From positions 1-64,000 of the forward strand of contig NZ_QGGQ01000007.1 of the NCBI RefSeq assembly GCF_003148665.1: 64,000 bases of DNA, read 5' to 3'. Source of the stretch: Maribacter polysiphoniae. GTDB taxonomy: Bacteria; Bacteroidota; Bacteroidia; Flavobacteriales; Flavobacteriaceae. Below the pieces are notes generated by a model, which had not been told where the DNA came from, searched no databases, and saw only the letters and a program-made list of their open reading frames with translations. The translations under genes and the position numbers were made by a program. This document shows positions 34,220 to 43,090 of the stretch, in pieces (the first letter of the stretch is position 1; each line of letters begins with the position of its first letter).

Positions 34220-36733
34220 TTATCCTTCAAAATCCATATCATCGTCCCCACCGCCATTTCTTTGGCCGTTTCTTTCACCTTTTTGGTTCTGGGGCTGATT
34301 GAACCTGTAGAGGAAAGATAGGGTAACTTGTCTTTCCCTACGTTGAAATTCACTATACGTAAAAACGTTGTCGGTTCTGGTTTCACCCCTACGCTTACGG
34401 GTATTGAATACATCACTCACATTCAATGAAACCGTGGCCTTATCCTTAACAACATCCTTGCTAAAGGCTAAGTTGGTGCTCAACATGCTTTTGTATTTTG
34501 ATTGTGCACTCTCCGAGGGTCCCATATAAAAAAGGTTGGATTGGAAATCAATGGCTCCCGGTAATGGTAATTTAGCACTGAATCTCGTGAAATAGGCAAA
34601 ATTGTCCACGTCAAAATTTTGTACTATCAGTTCATCCTGATAATTGGTGTATTCATAATCCCCGGTTAATTTTTGTTGGAATAGATTCAAATTCCAACTT
34701 AATCTCCAATTTCTTTTAGGAACAAAGGATGTGGTAAACTCCATACCATATCGACTTTCGTCCGCCAAATTGATGGGTGTTCGCACTTGAACGGGAACAA
34801 TAACCGGATTTGCTGGGTCATCCGGATTTTCTATCTCAACAAAATCCCCGGTTTCTTGGGTAATAAACTGGAATACTCCAGTGGAGTGATTGTAATAGGC
34901 AGAGGTGTTAAAGGTAAATTTATCCCACCTTCTTAAATAGCCCAAATCAAAGGCATTGGTATAGGTAGGGTCCAAATCGGGATTTCCTTGGAACAGGTTG
35001 GTGTTACTCGATCTTGAGGGAAACGGATTAATGAACCTGGAACGTGGCCTACGCAATCTTCTACTATAACTGATGGTCAATTGTTCCTTTTCGGAAAATT
35101 CATATCCTAAAAACAGGGAAGGAAACCAATTTACATAGGTTTTGTTGCTTACCTCGTTGGTATTTACCAATTCGACGCCTATATCGGAAGCCTCCATACG
35201 AAGTCCGCCCAAAATATTGAATTTACCGGCCTTGGTTCCCAATTGGGTGTAGGCCGAGTTCACATATTCCTTATAATTGAGCTCGTTACTGAAATCCGGG
35301 TCGCTGGCCAGAACCCCGTTGCTAAGTATGCCGTAATTAAAATCGGTATTGAAATTATTGAAAGTTCCTCTATAACCTATTTCAAACTGGGATTTACTGT
35401 CCTTGCCAAAAGGCAGAACGTAATCCATTTGTACCAATTGCCTAACTTGACTTTCATCGTTGATGGTCTGTTCTGTGGGTAGCTCATCATTTTCGCCCAC
35501 AACGGTCTCTTCTATTATGGAATTTTCGAGTTCGCTTCCCGAGGAATATTGATAGTCGATGGTTAGTTCATGCCCGTCTTTATCGAAATTTTTCTTATAG
35601 TTGACCGAATACTGCACATCCTCATCATCATCACTTTCGGTTGAGAACCGGTTTCTTAGGATCGTAGGGTTCATCAAAGCATCGAAATTGAAAAAATCAA
35701 TATTCGTATTATCGTCCCCTCCTGACGTTCTATAAACCAAGGAATTGGTGATACTACTGGATTCATCAATGAAATACTCAAAACCGATATTGGTATTAAA
35801 ACCATCACTTTGTCTTTGATAATCCCTGATTTCATCTTGGAAGCTTGCGGTGGAGCCATCGGCATTAAAGTTTTCCTGTTCAAAAAGGGCATTTCCAGGA
35901 CTATTACGGTATCGATAGGAGGTATTTGTGAAAATATTGAACTTGTCCCTTCTTAGATTGAGGCTAACATTGGCTCCATAAGACTCAGGGTTTCCTACGT
36001 TTAAACTTACTGAACCATTGATCCCGGCTGTCTTACTTTGTTTTAGGATGATGTTCAGGATTCCGGCTGTTCCTTCTGCATCGTAACGGGCAGAAGGGTT
36101 GGTGATGACTTCCACTTTCTCGATAGCTTCGGCGGGCAGTTGTTGTAAAGCGTCGGTACTTAGTCCGGATAGGGCAGACGGCTTACCATTGATTAGGATC
36201 CGCACACTTTCATTGCCACGAAGACTGATATTTCCTTCAACGTCAACGGTAACCGATGGTACGTTATCCAAAACATCCGTAACGGAACCTCCCTTGACGG
36301 TAAGATCCGATCCTACATTATATATTTTTTTATCGAGACGAAGTTCAACGGTGGTTCGCTCTGCGGTTACCTCAACTTCCTGTAACTGCTCCACATCAAG
36401 GGCTAACTTGATGGTTCCTAAATCCGTGGAGGTCCTGAAGGTCTGGGCATCGAGGGTATAGGTCTTATAGGATATGTATTCTATCCTTGCGTTATATTTT
36501 CCGGGCATGACCTCGACATCGAACTTACCGGATGTATCGGTAATGCCACCGGTCACTTTATCGGGATTACGAAGGCTTTGTAGGATTAGGGTCGCATATT
36601 CAAGGGGTTCGCCCGTATCCTGATCTAGAACTATTCCTGTTATATTTATGGGTTCAGGGGATTGCCCTTGGGGTCTTTGCGCTGTTGCAATGAATGTTGT
36701 TAACGATAAAAATAACGGAAATAGTTTTTTCAT
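34220..36733 (-). CDS. TonB-dependent receptor, outer-membrane beta-barrel (OMP_b-brl_3 type)
   Basis: An 837-aa outer-membrane protein. Signal peptide 1-18. A CarboxypepD_reg-like domain is at about 28-115 (ITGIVLDQDTGEPLEYATL). The plug follows at about 125-230 (VTVDVEGNISLRGNESVRILINGKPSALSG; VEVITNPSARYDAEGTAGILNIILKQ), then a barrel to about 815 and a short Gly/Asp-rich tail (NGGGDDDMDFEG). No SusD partner is adjacent, so it is not a typical glycan-uptake pair. The substrate is unknown. It lies 13 bp after a small secreted protein gene that may be cotranscribed. Confidence 0.93.
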   Translation of the reverse strand: MKKLFPLFLSLTTFIATAQRPQGQSPEPINITGIVLDQDTGEPLEYATLILQSLRNPDKVTGGITDTSGKFDVEVMPGKYNARIEYISYKTYTLDAQTFRTSTDLGTIKLALDVEQLQEVEVTAERTTVELRLDKKIYNVGSDLTVKGGSVTDVLDNVPSVTVDVEGNISLRGNESVRILINGKPSALSGLSTDALQQLPAEAIEKVEVITNPSARYDAEGTAGILNIILKQSKTAGINGSVSLNVGNPESYGANVSLNLRRDKFNIFTNTSYRYRNSPGNALFEQENFNADGSTASFQDEIRDYQRQSDGFNTNIGFEYFIDESSSITNSLVYRTSGGDDNTNIDFFNFDALMNPTILRNRFSTESDDDEDVQYSVNYKKNFDKDGHELTIDYQYSSGSELENSIIEETVVGENDELPTEQTINDESQVRQLVQMDYVLPFGKDSKSQFEIGYRGTFNNFNTDFNYGILSNGVLASDPDFSNELNYKEYVNSAYTQLGTKAGKFNILGGLRMEASDIGVELVNTNEVSNKTYVNWFPSLFLGYEFSEKEQLTISYSRRLRRPRSRFINPFPSRSSNTNLFQGNPDLDPTYTNAFDLGYLRRWDKFTFNTSAYYNHSTGVFQFITQETGDFVEIENPDDPANPVIVPVQVRTPINLADESRYGMEFTTSFVPKRNWRLSWNLNLFQQKLTGDYEYTNYQDELIVQNFDVDNFAYFTRFSAKLPLPGAIDFQSNLFYMGPSESAQSKYKSMLSTNLAFSKDVVKDKATVSLNVSDVFNTRKRRGETRTDNVFTYSEFQRRERQVTLSFLYRFNQPQNQKGERNGQRNGGGDDDMDFEG

Positions 36734-36746
36734 GTATTGGATGTAT

Positions 36747-37268
36747 TTAGCCTTTGTCCTTCTTTTTTTTCTTTTTCTGCTTTTTTTGCTTCTTCTTTTT
36801 CTCCTTTTTGGTTTTTGAAACCCCTTTTTTCTGTAATTCCACGAATGCCTCGTATTTTTCCAAAGGCAATCCTGCTTTCAGCTCCTCTGTCTGCCGCACC
36901 GTAATTTTGTCCATCTGCTCTCGCATTTGCTCTGGCGTCAACTTAAGTATTTGCATTTCGATACGTTCTTGCACGTACTTCTTTAAAATGCTACTTAGAA
37001 CAGCGGTTTCAAATTCATTCAATTCCAAGGCCGAAGCAATTTCCGGCATTTCATTATCCACAATTTGATCAGCGGTCAGGGGTTCCGGTTCTTTTTGCGG
37101 TGCTGTGGCCTGTGGTATGGAATTACGTGCCCTACCATAACCATATCCGCCCCTACTTCCATATCCGCCATAGCCGTAGCCATTGCCATAACCATATTGT
37201 GCTTGTACTTCCACTCCTGCCATTAACAGGGTAAACAGTACCATCAAAAACGATTTATTGATTTTCAT
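36747..37268 (-). CDS. Secreted Gly/Tyr-rich protein with poly-lysine tail
   Basis: A 173-aa protein. Signal peptide 1-23 ends VQAQ. A Gly/Tyr repeat region (YGYGNGYGYGGYGSRGGYG, about 24-48) is followed by a helical domain (65-145) that recalls periplasmic metal- or stress-sensing (Spy/LTXXQ-like) proteins in its Gln/Glu/Leu pattern. The tail (about 150-173) is nearly all Lys. It is upstream of the TonB-dependent receptor gene by 13 bp. Function unknown. Confidence 0.8.
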   Translation of the reverse strand: MKINKSFLMVLFTLLMAGVEVQAQYGYGNGYGYGGYGSRGGYGYGRARNSIPQATAPQKEPEPLTADQIVDNEMPEIASALELNEFETAVLSSILKKYVQERIEMQILKLTPEQMREQMDKITVRQTEELKAGLPLEKYEAFVELQKKGVSKTKKEKKKKQKKQKKKKKKDKG

Positions 37269-37421
37269 TATGTGGTATATTAGATTTCAAAAATAGTTGA
37301 AGGTTTAACCCTTAAAGGTTAAAACTTTGTTAATTCAAATGTCGTGTATTCCCAATACAAACAAGAAAGGTGCCAAAATAGGGTGTTTGGTTCTAAACCA
37401 CTAAAAAAATCAAGTGGTTTC

Positions 37422-37769
37422 TCACTCTTTTAATAGCTCAAGTATGTTTTCGGTGGGTCTCCCGATAACGGCTTTGTCCCCCTTTACGACAATAGGACGT
37501 TCTATAAGCTTGGGATGTTGAACCATGGCCGTGATGATTTCATCCTCGGTGAGGTCCTTTCCTCGGTATTGTTCTTTCCAAATAGCCTCATTCTTGCGCA
37601 CCAATTCCCCTGCAGGCAGGTTCAAATACCCCAATAGCTCCTTCAATTCCTTTTTGGTAGGAATGTCCTCAAGGTATTTGACAATCTTAAACGGCTCTCC
37701 GGAGGCTTCCAAAGCACTTAAGCCTAGGCGCGATTTGGAGCATCTTGGATTATGGTAAATTTTGATCAT
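37422..37769 (-). CDS. arsC: ArsC-family reductase
   Basis: A 115-aa thioredoxin-fold protein of the glutaredoxin-dependent arsenate reductase family. The active Cys10 is in HNPRCSKSR. The later arginines are in IERPIV and VIGRPTE, as needed to hold arsenate. No arsR, arsB or acr3 gene is near, so it may be a housekeeping ArsC/YffB-like member rather than a resistance gene. It precedes the HAD gene on the opposite side by 13 bp, in the same direction, and is likely cotranscribed with it. Confidence 0.88.
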   Translation of the reverse strand: MIKIYHNPRCSKSRLGLSALEASGEPFKIVKYLEDIPTKKELKELLGYLNLPAGELVRKNEAIWKEQYRGKDLTEDEIITAMVQHPKLIERPIVVKGDKAVIGRPTENILELLKE

Positions 37770-37782
37770 GATGTTTTACTTA

Positions 37783-38400
37783 TTATATTTTAATGCCCAA
37801 GGCATTTAATTCACTATGTAATTGGTCAGGGTTCTTGAAATGTATACCCGTGATACCCATTTGGTTGGCAGCTTCAACATTATCGATGTTGTCATCAATG
37901 AAAACCGCTTTTTCTGGGGTGATACGATATCTGTCCAGCGTGATTTCATAGATTTCTTTGTGGGGTTTTCTGGTGTTTTCATCACCGGAAACAACAATTC
38001 CCTCGAAATCATTCAAGAATTCAAAACGTTCCAAGGCCACGGGAAAGGTCTCGTTACTCCAATTGGTCAACGCCAACAGGTTGTAGGTTTCCTTTTGTTT
38101 TAGCTGTTTTAGAATGGCAACCGTTCCTGAAATAGGGCCTCCTAACATCCTAGGCCATTCGTCATAATATAGCCTGATCCAAGATTCGTATTCAGGAAAC
38201 TCCTTAATCAGTAGATCCGTACCTACCTTTAAGGGCCTTCCGGCGTCGTGTTCCATATTCCAATTGTAGGTGCAAATGGTGTTAAGAAACCAATCCACTT
38301 TTTCTTCATCGCCATCAAAAACATCGCGATAGAGATATTTCGGATTCCAATCAATCAGAACCCCACCCAAATCAAATATAATCGTATCGAATGCGCCCAT
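37783..38400 (-). CDS. HAD-superfamily hydrolase (YihX-like)
   Basis: A 205-aa HAD-IA phosphatase. Motif I is FDLGGVLIDWNP (nucleophile Asp10; the second position is Gly rather than Asp). Motif II is ALTNWS, motif III the Lys in RKPHKEIYE, and motif IV is FIDDNIDNVEAA. It resembles E. coli YihX (alpha-glucose-1-phosphatase), but the substrate is uncertain. The gene lies between prfB and the arsC-like gene, all on the minus strand with short gaps. Confidence 0.9.
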   Translation of the reverse strand: MGAFDTIIFDLGGVLIDWNPKYLYRDVFDGDEEKVDWFLNTICTYNWNMEHDAGRPLKVGTDLLIKEFPEYESWIRLYYDEWPRMLGGPISGTVAILKQLKQKETYNLLALTNWSNETFPVALERFEFLNDFEGIVVSGDENTRKPHKEIYEITLDRYRITPEKAVFIDDNIDNVEAANQMGITGIHFKNPDQLHSELNALGIKI

Positions 38401-38417
38401 GTGATCTGTTTACAGGA

Positions 38418-39516
38418 TTAGTCTTCTTCTTTTTGTCCCATCATCATGAGAAAGGCCTTTAGGAATTGATCGATATTGCCATCCATAACGGCGTCGACAT
38501 TCCCGGTTTCCTCACCGGTCCTAACATCCTTGACCAATTTGTATGGGTGCATTACATAATTTCGGATCTGTGATCCCCATTCAATCTTCATCTTGGACGA
38601 TTCAATTTCCTCCCGGGCTTCCATTTTCTTGCGCAATTCAATCTCGTACAATTGGGATTTCAACATTTTCATGGCCGTGGCCCTATTATCGTGTTGGGAA
38701 CGCGAATCGGAACATTGGATCTGTATGCCTGTAGGCTTGTGGACCAATTGGACCTTGGTTTCCACCTTGTTTACATTCTGACCACCGGCACCACTGGATC
38801 TTGCCGTGGTTATCTCTATATCGGCAGGGTTGACATCGATTTCGATACTATCGTCGACCAAAGGATATACATAAACCGAAGCGAAAGAGGTATGCCTTTT
38901 GGCATTACTGTCAAAAGGGGAGATGCGCACCAAACGATGTACACCATTTTCGCCTTTCAACCACCCAAAGGAATATTCACCCTCAATTTCAAGGGTCACC
39001 GTTTTAATACCGGCCACATCACCTTCTTGGTAGTTGAGTTCCTTGACCTTGTACCCGTTTTTTTCGCTCCACATCATATACATGCGCATAAGCATAGCGG
39101 CCCAGTCACAACTTTCGGTCCCACCGGCTCCTGCGGTAATCTGTAAAACGGCGGTCAGTTCATCACCCTCTTCGGAAAGCATGTTCTTGAACTCTAATTT
39201 TTCAATGAGATCCACGGCTTTTTCATATTGGGCCGTAACCTCGGATTCGGGTACTTCGCCTTCTTTTTGGAACTCGATTAAAACCTCGAGGTCGCCGACC
39301 ATGGTCTTGGCGGCATTGTAATCATCGACCCAATGCTTTTTCGATTGGATGAATTTCATTTGCTCCTGCGCTTTTTTGGGGTCATCCCAAAAATCCGGGG
39401 CAAGTGTTTTTTCTTCTTCGTTCTCTATCTCTATAAGCTTGGCATCTATGTCAAAGATACCTCCTTAACGCACCAAGGCGCTCTATAAGATCTTTGGATT
39501 GATCTACGGTTATCAT
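38418..39516 (-). CDS. prfB: Peptide chain release factor 2, with programmed +1 frameshift
   Basis: The gene reads in two frames. Frame 0 starts at 39516 ([21 protein letters not shown]) and meets an in-frame TGA at 39453-39451. The ribosome must slip +1 on CTT, skipping base 39453, and continues GAC ATA GAT ([15 protein letters not shown]) to 38418. The joined protein is about 365 aa, the normal RF2 length. It has the SPF anticodon-like tripeptide (RISPFDSNA) and the GGQ motif ([14 protein letters not shown]). RF2 terminates at UGA and UAA, so low RF2 promotes the shift: an autoregulatory loop known in many bacteria. This is not a pseudogene. Confidence 0.97.
39450..39465 (-). promoter_or_regulatory. 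RF2 recoding signal: AGGAGG-TAT-CTT-TGA-C
   Basis: On the minus strand, AGGAGG (39465-39460), three nucleotides, the slippery CTT, then TGAC. The spacing is the same as in E. coli prfB, where an internal Shine-Dalgarno sequence pulls the ribosome into the +1 frame. Confidence 0.93.
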
Positions 39517-39580
39517 ATTTTTCGATTTAAACACAAAAATAATATTCTTTAAGGGACTTATAGCGGTATGGTCAAAAGTT

Positions 39581-40438
39581 TTACTGCTGCTGCTGATGGG
39601 ATACCAGTACGGAATGTTTGGTTTCGTTACTGCCACTGGCATAAACAACTCCCCTCAGTGGGGAACAATCGTTATAATCCTTTCCGTGGGCTACTTTAAT
39701 ATGGCTATTGTTTGCCAGGATGTTATTGGTAGGGTCAAACCCTATCCACCCTAAATTTGGAATATAAGCCTCTGCCCACGCATGCATTTGTGAGTCGCCA
39801 AAATATCCATTGCCCTGATGAAGATATCCCGAGATATAACGGGCCGGAATATGGTTTTGTCTAGCAAGTGCACAGAATAAATGGGTGAAATCTTGACAAA
39901 CACCTTGTCTGTGTTTTATAATTTGGTCGAGCGTGGTGTAAACGTCTGTCACCTCGGGAGCATAATATATTTTTTCAAACACCCATTGATTTAAGGCTTG
40001 AAGGTTTTCGAAAATCGATTTATGGGTATCAAACGAGAATAATGTTTTTGTTTCGGTTGGAATGGACGTGTAATGGGTTTGTCGTAAGAAGGGTTCGAAA
40101 TCTACCTTGAAATCCAGTTCCATGACCTTTTGGTAATCTATGGCAATATCTGAATTAGGTTCAAAATCAAAGGGATTTACATTGTTTTTGATGAGCTTAA
40201 AAGAAGCTTCAAAGGTGATATGTTTGAATTTGGACTTTGGCTGTACCCTAATGGTTTTAAATCCATACCCATTGATAGAATGTTCGTTGTAGGCATCAAT
40301 CGAGTTTTTAAAATCGACCGTTATGAATTCTTGGTTGATGTTATGTTCAGGAATGATCAGAAATTGCCAATGGGCATCGTTTACCATACTTTCATAATGG
40401 TTTTCAGCCTTGTAGGTAATAAAGTATTCTAATGACAT
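39581..40438 (-). CDS. Transglutaminase family protein (bacterial, N-terminal beta domain)
   Basis: A protein of about 285 aa. The N-terminal beta region (1-110) is typical of bacterial transglutaminase-like proteins. The catalytic triad is Cys181 (RQGVCQDFTHLF), His219 (SQMHAWAEAY) and Asp235 (GWIGFDPTNN). Start 40438 (MSLEYFITYK) fits the fold; an ATG at 40480 overlaps the alpha-E stop (TAATG) and would add 14 residues. With the next two genes it forms a conserved trio thought to act in peptide-bond formation or cleavage, though no product is known for most. Confidence 0.9.
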   Translation of the reverse strand: MSLEYFITYKAENHYESMVNDAHWQFLIIPEHNINQEFITVDFKNSIDAYNEHSINGYGFKTIRVQPKSKFKHITFEASFKLIKNNVNPFDFEPNSDIAIDYQKVMELDFKVDFEPFLRQTHYTSIPTETKTLFSFDTHKSIFENLQALNQWVFEKIYYAPEVTDVYTTLDQIIKHRQGVCQDFTHLFCALARQNHIPARYISGYLHQGNGYFGDSQMHAWAEAYIPNLGWIGFDPTNNILANNSHIKVAHGKDYNDCSPLRGVVYASGSNETKHSVLVSHQQQQ

Positions 40439-40479
40439 AGGTTTTATACAGGCTGCTAAGTTAAAGGAATGTTCCAACA

Positions 40480-41427
40480 TTAATGGTTAAAATACTCCAT
40501 TTCCATTTTTTGACTTATTTGTCCTAAACTGTTAAGGATATTCTCAATGAAAGATTGGATGTTGTCCTCGATTTCCTCAATGTGTTTATATCGATATTCG
40601 GACCTTGTTTTGCCTACAAGAAAGGCTGTTGAGTTTTTATTATAATGTTTACTGGTATCCAAGATCAAAATATGTGCATATACCTGATTTAAACAGTTCA
40701 TTACCGATCTTGGGCAGTTGGGATTCAAGATCAAAAACTCCAAAGTTGAAATACTGGTTGGGGTCTTTTTGTATAAACGGCGCATCATATCATAGGATTC
40801 CGTGCATTTCAATAGGGTAGTCCATTCGAAACTTTTACTGAACTTGTCGCCATAGCTTCCTTGTGCCTTTAACGCATCATTATATTTTGCATTTATTATA
40901 CGGGTAATCTGTGTAGCTCTTTCAATATTCATGCCCATCATTATTAGGGCATAAACTTCATTGTGTAATAGGGTTCCTCGAATTTTACCACGCAATACGG
41001 CAGTGATCTCGGTGATATTAACCGTAAAATCATAGAGTCCATTTTTTACGAAGGATCCCACGGGGTAGTTTAATCCGAAATGATAGAATTTGTTTATGGA
41101 TTCATAGAGTTCGGTAGATATTAAATCCCGTGCACTATTGGCATTCTCCCTTGCATGTTTAATATTATTGATGATTGAATAGGATGTATCAATGTCCAGA
41201 CCGATCTTATAGAGCACATCTTCTTCATTGAGTTCAACCGAGAGGTCTTCCGTTTGGTCACCCACCATATATAACATGGATTGAAGAACGAATTGTCTGG
41301 ATTGGGACAATTTATTGGGGGCATCCAATGAAGAAAAATAGTTGACATTCAGATAACGGGCAATATGTTCGGACCGTTCAATATAACGTCCCATCCAAAA
41401 AAGGTTATTTGCTACACGTGCAAGCAT
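40480..41427 (-). CDS. Alpha-E domain-containing protein
   Basis: A 315-aa all-helical protein starting MLARVANNLFWMGRYIERSEHIARYLNV, the alpha-E signature. These proteins occur with circularly permuted ATP-grasp enzymes and transglutaminases and are thought to assist a peptide-ligase reaction. It is second in the minus-strand trio, 6 bp after the ATP-grasp gene, with its stop touching the possible upstream ATG of the transglutaminase gene. Confidence 0.9.
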   Translation of the reverse strand: MLARVANNLFWMGRYIERSEHIARYLNVNYFSSLDAPNKLSQSRQFVLQSMLYMVGDQTEDLSVELNEEDVLYKIGLDIDTSYSIINNIKHARENANSARDLISTELYESINKFYHFGLNYPVGSFVKNGLYDFTVNITEITAVLRGKIRGTLLHNEVYALIMMGMNIERATQITRIINAKYNDALKAQGSYGDKFSKSFEWTTLLKCTESYDMMRRLYKKTPTSISTLEFLILNPNCPRSVMNCLNQVYAHILILDTSKHYNKNSTAFLVGKTRSEYRYKHIEEIEDNIQSFIENILNSLGQISQKMEMEYFNH

Positions 41428-41433
41428 AATCGA

Positions 41434-42897
41434 TTATTTTTTTAATACCCAAGTATCTTTAGATCCACCTCCTTGGGATGAATTAACAACAAGATTGCCT
41501 TTTTCCAAAGCCACTCTTGTCAGGCCTCCTTTTAATACGAATTCTTTGTCCTTTCCCAACACCGTAAAGGTTCTGAGGTCAATATGACGTTGTTCAAAAG
41601 ATTCGCTTTCGTCTATATAGGTAGGGTGCACAGAAAGTGACATAATTGGTTGTGCAACATACTTCCTTGGATTTTCCTTTATTTGTTTTTTGACTTTTTC
41701 AATTTCATTCTTGGTCAGTCTATTGCCTATTGATATGCCATAACCCCCGGCTTCATCAACAGGTTTTACCACCAATTCATGAACATGTTCCAGTACATAT
41801 TTTAACTCATCCGGCCTACTACAATGATAGGTGTGTACATTGCTTAATATAGGTTCTTCATCAAGATAGTATTTGATTATTTGCGGCATATAGGTATACA
41901 CGGCCTTGTCATCGGCCACACCGGTACCCGGGGCATTTGCCAGGGTGACATTGCCTTTTTTATATGCGGCAAAAAGACCGGGCACCCCTAAGGAGGAGTT
42001 AGGTTTAAATTCAAGTGGGTCTATGAATAGATCGTCAACACGCCTGTAAATCACATCAACCTTTAATGGGCCACGAATGGTTTTCATGTATACAAAATCA
42101 TTTTCCACGAACAGATCTTTCCCTTCTACAAGCTCAACGCCCATGGTTTTCGCCAAATATGAGTGTTCATAAAAAGCGGAATTGAACATGCCAGGGGTTA
42201 TGACCACACATACAGGATTGTCGACACCTTTGGGTTTGACCGTTTCCAAAAGGTCAAGCAGGTTTTCGGCATAGTTTGTCACGGTATGTGTTTGGTAGTG
42301 GTTAAACACACCAAAAAGAGCTCTTTTAAGGGCGGTTCTATTACAGATGACATAGCTTACCCCGGAAGGACATCTGATGTTGTCCTCGAGAACATAGAAT
42401 TTACCGTCTGTGTGTTTAATGACATCAGTGCCCGATATATGGTTGTAAATTCCTCCAGGGGGGTCTAAATCCATCATTTGATGAAGATAATTATTGGAAG
42501 AACTGATAAGATCCAAAGGAACAATTCCTTGTTTGATTATTTTCTTTTCGTGATAAACATCCCAAAGAAAAAGGTTCAAAGCCTTACTGCGTTGAATAGA
42601 TCCACGCTCAATAATGTCCCATTCATTTGCATCAATGATTCTTGGAAAAAGGTCAAATGGAAAAATTTTCTCATGGCTTTCTTTTTCACCATAAACCTGG
42701 AAAGTAATCCCTTGGTTAAAAAAGGAAGCCCTGGCTTTTTTATTCAAATCAGCAAATTCCTTAATCGAATGCCCACCATAAATATCGAACAATTTTTGGT
42801 AAACCTCTTTTATGTCCCCTCCCTTTGTATAGATTTCATCATATAAATCAGGGTTTTTATTATAGAAAGAAAATATAGGATGTTCGGCTTTCCCCAT
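41434..42897 (-). CDS. Circularly permuted ATP-grasp type 2 protein
   Basis: A 487-aa ATP-dependent carboxylate-amine ligase-like enzyme. Segments include HIPG-type GGIYNHISGTDVIKHTDGKF, LEDNIRCPSGVSYV, VIYRRVDDLFIDPLEF, ANAPGTGVADDKAVYTYMP, VVKPVDEAGGYGISIG and HPTYIDESESFEQRHIDLRTF. The family probably makes an unknown peptide bond. It is first in the operon with alpha-E and transglutaminase genes. 42898-43090 upstream is AT-rich and holds no gene. Confidence 0.92.
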   Translation of the reverse strand: MGKAEHPIFSFYNKNPDLYDEIYTKGGDIKEVYQKLFDIYGGHSIKEFADLNKKARASFFNQGITFQVYGEKESHEKIFPFDLFPRIIDANEWDIIERGSIQRSKALNLFLWDVYHEKKIIKQGIVPLDLISSSNNYLHQMMDLDPPGGIYNHISGTDVIKHTDGKFYVLEDNIRCPSGVSYVICNRTALKRALFGVFNHYQTHTVTNYAENLLDLLETVKPKGVDNPVCVVITPGMFNSAFYEHSYLAKTMGVELVEGKDLFVENDFVYMKTIRGPLKVDVIYRRVDDLFIDPLEFKPNSSLGVPGLFAAYKKGNVTLANAPGTGVADDKAVYTYMPQIIKYYLDEEPILSNVHTYHCSRPDELKYVLEHVHELVVKPVDEAGGYGISIGNRLTKNEIEKVKKQIKENPRKYVAQPIMSLSVHPTYIDESESFEQRHIDLRTFTVLGKDKEFVLKGGLTRVALEKGNLVVNSSQGGGSKDTWVLKK

Positions 42898-43090
42898 AGA
42901 AAATTATTTTTCATCAAAATACTTTATAGCTGGCACTTATCCTATAATGATTTGATATTAGTTTAGTAAATAATATAAATATACTGGATAAAAGTAAGTG
43001 TATTATTATCATATTCTTACTAAAATCAAGAATTGATCAAGATACTTATTTAATGGAATTTTGGTTATTTTTAGACCATAATACACAACT

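Noticed and set aside
36754-37068. Plus-strand open frame rich in Phe
   Set aside because: It is the complement of the poly-Lys tail of the minus-strand gene.
34220-37268. Polysaccharide utilisation locus
   Set aside because: The TonB-dependent receptor lacks a SusD partner and no glycoside hydrolases are near.
37422-37769. Arsenic resistance locus
   Set aside because: Only an ArsC-like gene is present; no arsR, efflux or arsM gene nearby.
38418-39516. prfB as a frameshifted pseudogene
   Set aside because: The break is the classic RF2 recoding site (AGGAGG, CTT-TGA-C), and both parts join to normal length.
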